A DNA stretch of 64,000 nt, from the NCBI GenBank assembly GCA_003542575.1, contig DPKJ01000009.1, positions 113,540 through 177,539 of the forward strand, written 5' to 3'. The DNA comes from Rikenellaceae bacterium. GTDB taxonomy: Bacteria > Bacteroidota > Bacteroidia > Bacteroidales > UBA932. Below are positions 46,810 to 53,615 of this stretch, piece by piece. The stretch's first letter is position 1, and every line of letters begins with the position of its first letter. The translations under genes and the position numbers were made by a program. The notes below the pieces were generated by a model. That model did no database searches and was not told the DNA's origin. It saw only the letters and a list, made by a program, of their open reading frames with translations.

Positions 46810-47484
46810 CTAGTCTGACTTTCTTAGTCTGTACCCAACACCTCTTACATTTTCAACCACAAGAGATGTTCCTGTAAGTTTTTTCCTTACATGAGATGCA
46901 AGAGCTTCAAGAGATTTTTTTGGATCAACATCTTTATCTCCCCAAATGCTTGAGGCAAGATCTCCTCCTTTGCAAATCTGACTGAAGTTTTGACAAAGAA
47001 TCTGAAGTAACCTGTTTTCGTAAAACGAGAGCGTAATAATCTCTCCATCCTGTTGAACAAGGCTGCGCTCTTCGGGGGAGTAATTAAGTGTTCCCAGGGT
47101 GAAGATATCGTTGTTTTTTGTAGAAATTTTGAAACTTTTCTGAACTCTAATTAACAATTCTTTAAGTCCGAACGGTTTCTTAAGATAATCACTGCAACCA
47201 ATTTCAAAACCGTTGGCAACGCTACTGTCGTCACTCATTGAGGTTATAAAGATTATTGGAATGTTTTTATCAATAGCCCTTATTTTAGTTGCAAGTTCAA
47301 AACCATTTATTTCCGGCATATTTACATCAAAGAGCAACAAGTCGGGATGAAATGTATGATACCTTTCAAACGCTGTCTTTCCATCGTTTACATACATCAG
47401 TTCATATCCGCTCATCTTCAGAAATTCGCACATTGCGTATCCGAAGTTCATCTCATCGTCCGCCAGTAGAATTTTCTGTGCCAT
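46810..47484 (-). CDS. OmpR-family response regulator
   Basis: A 224-residue regulator. The receiver domain (about 3-118) has ILLADDE for the acidic pocket, DLLLFDVNMPEINGFELATKIR with the phosphoacceptor Asp, IIFITSMSDD and the KKPF Lys. The C-terminal winged helix (about 130-224) ends VVENVRGVGYRLRKSD, the normal OmpR/PhoB wing. I start at the ATG at 47484 (MAQKILLADD); the frame from 47493 begins at TTG. The gene overlaps the histidine kinase gene by 32 bases, so the pair is cotranscribed. It probably binds the 11-bp-spaced direct repeats at 48861-48880. Confidence 0.92.
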   Translation of the reverse strand: MAQKILLADDEMNFGYAMCEFLKMSGYELMYVNDGKTAFERYHTFHPDLLLFDVNMPEINGFELATKIRAIDKNIPIIFITSMSDDSSVANGFEIGCSDYLKKPFGLKELLIRVQKSFKISTKNNDIFTLGTLNYSPEERSLVQQDGEIITLSFYENRLLQILCQNFSQICKGGDLASSIWGDKDVDPKKSLEALASHVRKKLTGTSLVVENVRGVGYRLRKSD

Positions 47485-48844
47485 TCTCTTCAAGTTTTAA
47501 TGAAAGGGTAAATTTACTACCTTTTCCTACCTCACTCTCCAGCTCAATCTTGCCTTTGTGAGCCCTAACTACCCACATAACATAGGTAAGCCCCAGTCCA
47601 AAACCCTTGCCCTTTTGAGAGTGCTCTCTTTTGCTTACCCGGTAGAATTTCTCAAATACTTTTGATTGTTCCTCCTTTGGTATTCCAATTCCGTTGTCTT
47701 CTACAGAAATCCTGTAAAACTTATCGCCGGCATTGGTATTTACATTTATCACTACAGGATCATCTGAATACTTGATTGCATTATCGATAAGGTTTCCGAT
47801 AGCGTTGGTAATGTGCATCTTATCTCCATAAACCATTTGGGTGCCCGGCTCTACTGATGCAGTAATTGTAACGCTCTTTTTGGCGTCAACGCTGTGTCTG
47901 ACAATATGGGGTTCAATTGCCTCATTTATGTCAAACATTGCTTTATTAAGAGGTGCCTGACGTTTCTCAAACTTGTTAATATCAAGTATATTTTCAATGA
48001 GTCCATTCAGAAAGTATAGCTGCTCTTTTGCCTTGCCAAGGAAATATTTAGAGTTGTCGCCCTCTGCCATCTCTCCAACCTCAAGATTAGTAATTGAAGA
48101 TTGCAGCGGAGACCTTAACTCGTGAGTAAGGAAGTGTGTGATATTCTCCTTAACCTTTGCCAGCGATACCTGCTTGTAGAGCATTCTGGTCTGCATTACA
48201 ATACTGAAGAATATAAAAATTGTAACAATTAATGAAAGAATGAGGATTGTAAGCAGATCTCCCTTAAAAACCGACCTTGGATAAAAGATCTCGGCAGTTA
48301 CCATTAAATCTTTTGATACCGTCAAAGGGGCCTCAAGGATAAATGAGGGACTAAAGAATAGGATGCTTTGTTCTTCAAGTTCAGATTTAATATGCTTAAT
48401 GGTGTCTGGGGAGGTGTATTTTAATTTATAGAGCGGATAAATATCTGCAGATTGTAAAAGGTTGGTAAGAATGTTTGATAACGTATCAAGGTTTAATGGA
48501 GCATCTTTTTTGTAAATTTCTTGTAGTGCTTCTTCAAGAGTTACCCTTGTAACGCTCTTAGTGCTGTCTTGAATATCCAAAGATTGAACCTCATTTTGAC
48601 CTTTTTTTTCATCTTGTGAATAATTATTTGATATCACAACACGAAAATTTTTATTTTGATTGCTTCCTCTAATTGACTGCAAACGTACCCTAAGTTCACT
48701 ATTTATTGCCTCTTTAAGGATTATTTCTGTCTGAGATCTAATTTTACTCTTCTCATTTTCAATTAGTCGGAACAACCACACCCCCTGAAGTGCAAGGAGG
48801 AAAAGAATTGCTATTATGGAAAAGGTAAGTGCGCGGTTAAGCAT
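47453..48844 (-). CDS. Membrane sensor histidine kinase
   Basis: A 463-residue kinase starting at the ATG at 48844 (MLNRALTFSIIAILF). The extra 17 codons of the longer frame translate the upstream direct repeats and are unlikely to be coding. It has TM1 (about 5-27), a ~165-residue periplasmic sensor region and TM2 (about 195-220, LLTILILSLIVTIFIFFSIVM). HisKA follows with FLTHELRSPLQSSITN (phosphoacceptor His), then the HATPase with GNLIDNAIKYSDDP, VEDNGIGIPKEEQ and GFGLGLTYVMWV. The sensor region matches no domain I know. It is divergent from the double-glycine peptide gene, so the peptide or its effect may be the signal. Confidence 0.9.
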   Translation of the reverse strand: MLNRALTFSIIAILFLLALQGVWLFRLIENEKSKIRSQTEIILKEAINSELRVRLQSIRGSNQNKNFRVVISNNYSQDEKKGQNEVQSLDIQDSTKSVTRVTLEEALQEIYKKDAPLNLDTLSNILTNLLQSADIYPLYKLKYTSPDTIKHIKSELEEQSILFFSPSFILEAPLTVSKDLMVTAEIFYPRSVFKGDLLTILILSLIVTIFIFFSIVMQTRMLYKQVSLAKVKENITHFLTHELRSPLQSSITNLEVGEMAEGDNSKYFLGKAKEQLYFLNGLIENILDINKFEKRQAPLNKAMFDINEAIEPHIVRHSVDAKKSVTITASVEPGTQMVYGDKMHITNAIGNLIDNAIKYSDDPVVINVNTNAGDKFYRISVEDNGIGIPKEEQSKVFEKFYRVSKREHSQKGKGFGLGLTYVMWVVRAHKGKIELESEVGKGSKFTLSLKLEENGTENSTGGR

Positions 48845-48860
48845 TTTCAGCAAATTGTCA

Positions 48861-48880
48861 GCATTCTGTAAGCATTCTGT
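48861..48880. promoter_or_regulatory. Tandem direct repeats, candidate response-regulator binding site
   Basis: GCATTCTGT occurs at 48861-48869 and again at 48872-48880, exactly 11 bp apart, one helical turn. This is the spacing of half-sites for PhoB/OmpR-type dimers. A degenerate GCATTTTCA lies at 48841-48849. Relative to the peptide gene's predicted start (about 48920) the repeats lie at roughly -40 to -59, an activator position. They are also just downstream of a candidate kinase promoter. Confidence 0.6.
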
Positions 48881-48883
48881 GTG

Positions 48884-48891
48884 CAAATCTA
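48884..48891 (-). promoter_or_regulatory. Possible -7 box of the histidine kinase/regulator operon
   Basis: TAGATTTG on the minus strand matches TAnnTTTG perfectly, about 40 bases before the kinase ATG at 48844. No good -33 box is visible. The direct repeats would overlap the transcription start, so the regulator could repress its own operon. Confidence 0.4.
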
Positions 48892-48905
48892 ACAAATATT
48901 ATTAA

Positions 48906-48913
48906 TTTATTTG
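48906..48913 (+). promoter_or_regulatory. Possible -7 box of the double-glycine peptide gene
   Basis: TTTATTTG matches TAnnTTTG in 7 of 8 positions, 36 bases before the peptide ATG at 48949. The -33 region has no TTTG but lies right after the tandem direct repeats, as expected for a promoter that needs an activator. Confidence 0.4.
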
Positions 48914-48948
48914 TAGTGCAAAACAACAACAACTAAAAACAAAAAGTC

Positions 48949-49092
48949 ATGGAAACAACATTTGAAAAACTTAACGACCAAGAGATGATCAACGTAGTAG
49001 GCGGTGACAGAGTATTAAAGATTACAGACAGAGACGGAAATGTTATCTACATCATTATTGAAGAAGATGACGATAGCGAAGGTGGCAACTAA
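48949..49092 (+). CDS. Double-glycine leader peptide precursor (secreted peptide)
   Basis: A 47-residue ORF, METTFEKLNDQEMINVVGG plus a 28-residue core. The leader has Leu at -12, Glu at -8, Met at -7, Val at -4 and Gly-Gly at -2/-1 relative to the cut, the full consensus for PCAT (C39 peptidase) substrates. The core begins DRVLKITDRDGNVIYI and ends in an acidic EEDDDSEGGN. It has no Cys, nine acidic and three basic residues, and a hydrophobic strand-like centre. The lack of Cys argues against a disulfide or lanthionine bacteriocin, and the negative charge is unlike typical pore formers, so a signal or adaptor role is possible. It lies 121 bases before the PCAT gene and is divergent from the sensor kinase. 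Confidence 0.82.
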   Translation: METTFEKLNDQEMINVVGGDRVLKITDRDGNVIYIIIEEDDDSEGGN

Positions 49093-49124
49093 ATAAGCCT
49101 TTTTTCAGAAATATCTTAAGTTTG

Positions 49125-49186
49125 CTTACAAAACGCTGAAAATCAGATTGTAAGCCTAGGTTGAAACATGCTTAAATTACATGTTT
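49125..49186. other. Two inverted repeats between the peptide gene and the PCAT gene
   Basis: GCTTACAA and TTGTAAGC form an 8-bp inverted repeat around a 16-base loop (about 49124-49155). It is followed by AAACATG (49164-49170) / CATGTTT (49180-49186), 7 bp around 9 bases. Neither is followed by a T run, so they are not standard terminators. They could reduce read-through or stabilise the abundant peptide mRNA relative to the transporter mRNA. Confidence 0.45.
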
Positions 49187-49213
49187 GTGGGACCATCTTG
49201 ACTAAATTAAACT

Positions 49214-51415
49214 GTGCTCAAATTGAAAACATTTAAATATTATTCTCAGATAGACTCCACTGATTGCGGCCCTGCAGCCCTTAGAATGGTTGCTAAACAT
49301 TATGGCCGTCATTACACGATGGAGACCCTGAGAGAGAGGTGCGAGAAGGGGAAAGTGGGTGTTAACTTGCTGGGAATAAGCAAGGGAGCAGAAAGCATCG
49401 GTTTGAGAACACTCGGAGCAAGACTATCGTTCGATGAGTTATGCAAAGGGACTCTACCGGCAATTGTTCACTGGAACCAAAACCATTTTGTGGTTTTATA
49501 TGATGTAAAAGGGAAAGGAGATAATATTAAGCTCTATATTGCAGATCCTGCAACCGGACAGGTTAAACTGAATGCCGATGAGTTTAAAAAATCGTGGTTC
49601 AGCACGGTATCGGGAGGCGAAGGAAGGGGAATAGCTCTCTTTCTGGAACCAACTCCAAGGTTTTACGAAAACGATGGAGATAAAATTGACCCAAAAGGGT
49701 TTAAATTTCTTCTCTCTTATCTTAAACCGCATAAAAAAATTATTGTACAGCTTATAATAGGACTCCTTGCGGGGAGTTTAATTCAGCTGCTATTTCCTTT
49801 TCTGACTCAAAGTATTGTCGATATTGGTATTGGTACCAGAGATATTGGCTTTATCTGGCTGGTTTTACTGGCGCAGCTAATGCTCACAATCAGCTCGGCA
49901 ACAGTAGATTTCATAAGAGGGTGGATTCTTCTTCACCTTGGAACGAGAATAAATATTTCGTTGATATCAGATTTTCTCACAAAACTGATGAAGTTGCCGA
50001 TTGGCTTCTTTGACTCCAGAATGACAGGAGACCTGCTTCAACGAATTGGTGATCACAAACGAATACAGACCTTTCTTACAGGTACTTCACTAACTATTCT
50101 ATTCTCTTTAGTCAATATACTTATTTTTGGAACGGTACTTTTGTACTACAGCTTTAAAATATTCCTCATTTTCATTCTTGCATCAGCCCTTTATGTGGCG
50201 TGGGTTCTAATCTTCATGAAGAGAAGAAGAGAGCTGGATAACAGAACATTTACGCAAAATGCTGCAAATCAGAGCTCTATTATTCAGTTAATAACAGGTA
50301 TGCAGGAGATAAAACTCAACTCGTGTGAAGATCAGAAGAGATGGGAATGGGAGCATATTCAGGCCAGATTATTCAAACTGAACATTAAGGGACTTGCCTT
50401 GGGTCAGTACCAACAGGCAGGCGGAACTCTTATTAATCAGCTAAAAAACATATTTATTACTGTACTGGCAGCAACAGCCGTAATTAATGGTGAACTCACT
50501 TTGGGTATGATGCTTTCGGTGCAATATATTATTGGACAACTAAATGCTCCTCTTGCAAACATTATAAGCTTTATCCAGTCATCCCAGGATGCAAAGATGA
50601 GTCTTGAGAGGCTTGCAGAGGTTCATGAGAAAAAAGACGAGGAGAGCCCCGACCAGTCACTTCTTTCAGATATCCCCATATCCAAACCTGTCACAATGGA
50701 TAACCTCTCATTCCGATATGAGGGGGCGGGCTCTCCTTTTGTTTTAAGAAATCTAAACCTGACTATTCCGAGCGGAAAAATCACAGCTGTAGTGGGAATG
50801 AGCGGAAGCGGAAAAACCACATTGGTAAAGCTTTTACTGGGATTTTACAAACCTGTTGCAGGTGATATTTACTACGGCGAACATCGTCTCTCATCAATAA
50901 GTATGAGTAAGTGGAGGCAACGTTGCGGCGTTGTTATGCAGGATGGATTTATCTTCTCGGATACCATTGCGAAAAATATTGCACCGGGTGAGGAGACTAT
51001 TAATAAAGAGAGGTTAATAAAGGCAGTTGAAACTGCTAACATAAGAGATTTCATTGAGACTTTACCACTTGCCTACAATACAAAAATCGGGCAGGAGGGT
51101 CTTGGACTCAGTCAGGGTCAGAAACAGCGATTACTCATAGCAAGAGCTGTTTATAAAGATCCTGAATTCATCATATTCGACGAGGCCACGAATGCTCTTG
51201 ACGCCAAAAACGAAAGAGAGATCATGAAGAACCTTGACGAGTTTTTCAAAGGTAAGACTGTAGTTGTTGTTGCGCACAGACTTAGCACCGTTAAAAATGC
51301 CGATAACATTATCGTACTGGACAAAGGCATTCTGGTAGAACAAGGTACACATAAAGACCTTGTGGCAAATGGTAATGTTTACTATGAACTTGTTAAAAAT
51401 CAGTTGTATGTCTAA
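49214..51415 (+). CDS. Peptidase-containing ABC transporter (PCAT), bacteriocin-type exporter
   Basis: A 733-residue exporter that cleaves double-glycine leaders and pumps the core peptide across the inner membrane. The N-terminal C39 peptidase domain (about 1-135) has Gln12, Cys18 in STDCGPAAL, His91 in WNQNHFVVLYD and Asp111 in YIADPATG, so the catalytic triad is intact. Six transmembrane helices follow (about 165-440). The ATPase has Walker A VGMSGSGKTTLV, signature GLSQGQKQRLLIARAV and Walker B FIIFDEATNALDA. The GTG start at 49214 gives the usual short C39 N-terminus. It is 121 bases after its likely substrate gene and overlaps the HlyD gene by 8 bases. Confidence 0.93.
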   Translation: MLKLKTFKYYSQIDSTDCGPAALRMVAKHYGRHYTMETLRERCEKGKVGVNLLGISKGAESIGLRTLGARLSFDELCKGTLPAIVHWNQNHFVVLYDVKGKGDNIKLYIADPATGQVKLNADEFKKSWFSTVSGGEGRGIALFLEPTPRFYENDGDKIDPKGFKFLLSYLKPHKKIIVQLIIGLLAGSLIQLLFPFLTQSIVDIGIGTRDIGFIWLVLLAQLMLTISSATVDFIRGWILLHLGTRINISLISDFLTKLMKLPIGFFDSRMTGDLLQRIGDHKRIQTFLTGTSLTILFSLVNILIFGTVLLYYSFKIFLIFILASALYVAWVLIFMKRRRELDNRTFTQNAANQSSIIQLITGMQEIKLNSCEDQKRWEWEHIQARLFKLNIKGLALGQYQQAGGTLINQLKNIFITVLAATAVINGELTLGMMLSVQYIIGQLNAPLANIISFIQSSQDAKMSLERLAEVHEKKDEESPDQSLLSDIPISKPVTMDNLSFRYEGAGSPFVLRNLNLTIPSGKITAVVGMSGSGKTTLVKLLLGFYKPVAGDIYYGEHRLSSISMSKWRQRCGVVMQDGFIFSDTIAKNIAPGEETINKERLIKAVETANIRDFIETLPLAYNTKIGQEGLGLSQGQKQRLLIARAVYKDPEFIIFDEATNALDAKNEREIMKNLDEFFKGKTVVVVAHRLSTVKNADNIIVLDKGILVEQGTHKDLVANGNVYYELVKNQLYV

Positions 51416-52697
51416 GAAGAGGAGAGAGATAGAGATTCGATCGGATGAGGTCAACGATATACTCTCCAAGCCACCTTCATGGATGGTGCGGATAGGCAGT
51501 ACACTGATGTTGTTTGTTTTGCTGTTGATTATATTGGGTTCTGCCGTTTTCCGGTACCCTGATATAATAAGGGCTCCCATCGTTATCACCTCCGAAAACC
51601 TTCCTGCTCAGCTTATTGCTAAGCGGTCGGGAAGGATCCAGACCATGCTGGCCAAAAACGGAGATACTGTAAAGAGGGGTGCCGTCATTGCGATTTTAGA
51701 AAACCCGGGATTGTATGAGGACTATCTCAAAATGATGGAGGTTTGTGCCTCGTACCTTGATCCGGATACTCAATTACCCGAAAAACTAATACTTGGCGAG
51801 ATGCAATCAGCATATAGCCAGTTGGTTAAAAGCATCAAGGAGTATAGATCCTTTTTTGTTTTGGACTATCACAGAAAGATGATAACATCGGTCCGTGAAG
51901 AGACAGAGACAAAAAGGGGTCAACTGCAGATTTCCCAACGGAAAGTCCAGAATGCAAAAGAACAATTTGATATTGCCGGTCAGCAGTTTGCCAGAGACAA
52001 ACAGCTGTTTGAGCAGAGGACAATTGCTCAGCAAGATCTGGATAAAAGCAGAAGCAACTACCTTTATTACAGTCAGCAACTTGAGGTTTCAAAGGAGGAG
52101 CTGAGCAGAATAAGTGTAGATGTTCTAAAGGGAGAGCAGACAATACTCGATCTTGAAATAGTGAGGGAAGAGGGAGTCAACAGACTTAAGAGGGCTGTAG
52201 AGGCAGATCTTCAGATTTTACTCTCTCAGGTGAGAGAGTGGGAGCAGTTGAATCTGTTTGTAAGTCCTGTTGACGGGACTGTTTCATTTACCAGCTACTG
52301 GCAGGAGAATCAGAATGTACTTTCCGGAGAGGTTGTCTTTACGGTTTTACCCGTTAGAGACAAAAATATCTCAGGGAAGTTATATATCCCTCTTGCCGGT
52401 GCGGGTAAAGTCAAAATTGGCCAAAAGGTTAATGTCAAGCTGGATAGTTACCCCTATATGGAATACGGAATGGTTGTTGTTTCTGTGAAAAGTATTTCAT
52501 TATTGCCTGCAACACTGGGTAAAGATCGGGTTTATATCGTGAGCGTTGATTTTCCTGACGGACTTAAAACCACCTATTCGCAGGATCTGCTCTTTAGTGA
52601 GGAGATGCATGGAACAGGTGAGATTGTTACACATGATGTTTCGCTTTTGAGAAGAGTATTCTACCCTGTGAAACATATGTTAAAAACCCATTTTTAA
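51408..52697 (+). CDS. HlyD-family secretion adaptor of the PCAT exporter
   Basis: A 429-residue membrane-fusion protein. It has one N-terminal transmembrane helix (about 30-50, TLMLFVLLLIILGSAVF) and a lipoyl half PAQLIAKRSGRIQTMLAKNGDTVKRG (about 68-93). A long coiled coil (about 130-270, with EQFDIAGQQFARDKQLFEQRTIAQQDLDKS) and a second lipoyl half (LFVSPVDGTVSFTSYWQENQNV) precede a C-terminal barrel region. The ATG at 51408 overlaps the PCAT stop. The longer frame from 51360 is not ATG-started and lies inside the PCAT gene. It needs a TolC-type partner; the only one in the window is at 38039-39550. Confidence 0.9.
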   Translation: MSKKRREIEIRSDEVNDILSKPPSWMVRIGSTLMLFVLLLIILGSAVFRYPDIIRAPIVITSENLPAQLIAKRSGRIQTMLAKNGDTVKRGAVIAILENPGLYEDYLKMMEVCASYLDPDTQLPEKLILGEMQSAYSQLVKSIKEYRSFFVLDYHRKMITSVREETETKRGQLQISQRKVQNAKEQFDIAGQQFARDKQLFEQRTIAQQDLDKSRSNYLYYSQQLEVSKEELSRISVDVLKGEQTILDLEIVREEGVNRLKRAVEADLQILLSQVREWEQLNLFVSPVDGTVSFTSYWQENQNVLSGEVVFTVLPVRDKNISGKLYIPLAGAGKVKIGQKVNVKLDSYPYMEYGMVVVSVKSISLLPATLGKDRVYIVSVDFPDGLKTTYSQDLLFSEEMHGTGEIVTHDVSLLRRVFYPVKHMLKTHF

Positions 52698-52710
52698 ACT
52701 ATGTGACTGA

Positions 52711-53082
52711 ATGGATGCAATATTATATATTCTATTGGTTGGCGTAGTATCAGGTCTTACAACAAGCCTGATTTCGTCATTTATTCACAGGATGGACTGG
52801 CACAAAAACATAAAGAAAAACCAGAGTGGTGTGTACAACATATTTATTAGCAACTTGTACCAGTTTAACCGGGGATTTTTAAGTGTTCTCTCCCTGTCAA
52901 GGGAGTTGATAATAAACATTATTTTACTGAATATAATGTTTCTGATTTATTGCGGTGGCAACAGAGAGTTTGCTCCGGAGTGTCTATTGTACAGTTTTTT
53001 AATTGTTTGCTTCATTAGGACAATTACATTTGTTGTAATATACGCCAAGTTCTTCGACGAAAATCTGGTTGATTTTAAGTAA
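52711..53082 (+). CDS. Small three-helix membrane protein
   Basis: Not recognised. 123 residues with three likely membrane helices (about 3-25, 58-82 and 92-116) and a basic cytoplasmic loop between the first two (HRMDWHKNIKKNQSG). It follows the HlyD gene by 13 bases on the same strand and is probably part of the peptide export operon. A role as immunity protein or exporter accessory is possible but only from position. It precedes the Cys-rich gene by 29 bases, which has its own promoter-like box. Confidence 0.6.
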   Translation: MDAILYILLVGVVSGLTTSLISSFIHRMDWHKNIKKNQSGVYNIFISNLYQFNRGFLSVLSLSRELIINIILLNIMFLIYCGGNREFAPECLLYSFLIVCFIRTITFVVIYAKFFDENLVDFK

Positions 53083-53097
53083 CTCCCCGTTTTTTTG

Positions 53098-53105
53098 TAT
53101 ATTTG
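53098..53105 (+). promoter_or_regulatory. Possible promoter of the metal-related gene group
   Basis: TATATTTG matches TAnnTTTG perfectly. The predicted start lies at or within a few bases of the ATG at 53112, implying a nearly leaderless mRNA. No correctly spaced -33 box was found. Confidence 0.4.
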
Positions 53106-53111
53106 CGGCGT

Positions 53112-53540
53112 ATGCTTAAGTTTCTTAAATATCCATTAGCAATTTTACTCCTGTCGGTATATATGATTACCAGCACAGGTTTTGGCATACATAAGTGCTC
53201 TCATGAAGATTCAATAGAGGTTTTGGTAATCAATAGTGACAAAGGCTGTGAGGAGATTCACTCTCATTGCGGTTGTGAGTCGGATGGTTGCTCAACCGGT
53301 AAGCACGATAAAAACTGCTGCAAAACTGAGATACATCACCTTGATCTTGCCTCAAGAGTATCCGAAGAGAGTTCAAAAATATTTGAAAGGGTTGTAAAAC
53401 TCACTTTTATTCCGCTTAATGAAAGTAAAATAGAGAGTAACATCCCTCATTTCATCCTTGACTACCGTAATCTTTTATATGAGTCAGCGGTAATTCTGAC
53501 AAAATCATCAAATTCATATCTTTCTCAATGGAGGTTATAG
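53112..53540 (+). CDS. Cys/His-rich secreted or membrane protein (HYC_CC_PP-like)
   Basis: 142 residues with an N-terminal signal or anchor helix (about 3-22). A metal-ligand-like region follows: FGIHKCSHED, then HSHCGCESDGCSTGKHDKNCCKTEIHH (in parts) with eight Cys and six His in about 60 residues. This resembles the small Bacteroidetes proteins named for HYC and CC motifs that sit beside TonB receptors and HMA-domain proteins. No function is proven for them. With the following two genes it suggests handling of copper or another soft metal. The ATG at 53112 is used; the frame from 53103 begins at TTG. Confidence 0.65.
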   Translation: MLKFLKYPLAILLLSVYMITSTGFGIHKCSHEDSIEVLVINSDKGCEEIHSHCGCESDGCSTGKHDKNCCKTEIHHLDLASRVSEESSKIFERVVKLTFIPLNESKIESNIPHFILDYRNLLYESAVILTKSSNSYLSQWRL

Positions 53541-53615
53541 TATTATAAATTTATAAAGAGCTAATTATTATCTCTTTACAAATTATTTTATTATGATTAT
53601 TTATTGATACTGATT

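Noticed and set aside
49021..49080. EF-hand-like calcium loop in the peptide core (TDRDGN)
   Set aside because: Only three of the required ligand positions match and the twelfth position is Ile, so a calcium loop is not supported.
48949..49092. Lanthipeptide, disulfide bacteriocin or radical-SAM-modified peptide
   Set aside because: The core has no Cys and only one Ser and one Thr, and no LanM/LanB or radical-SAM gene lies nearby. A simple cleaved peptide is the economical reading.
49168..49236. A 22-codon ORF (MLKLHVCGTILTKLNC...) between the peptide gene and the PCAT gene
   Set aside because: It begins in the loop region of an inverted repeat, overlaps the PCAT start and has no double-glycine leader. 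It is most likely chance.
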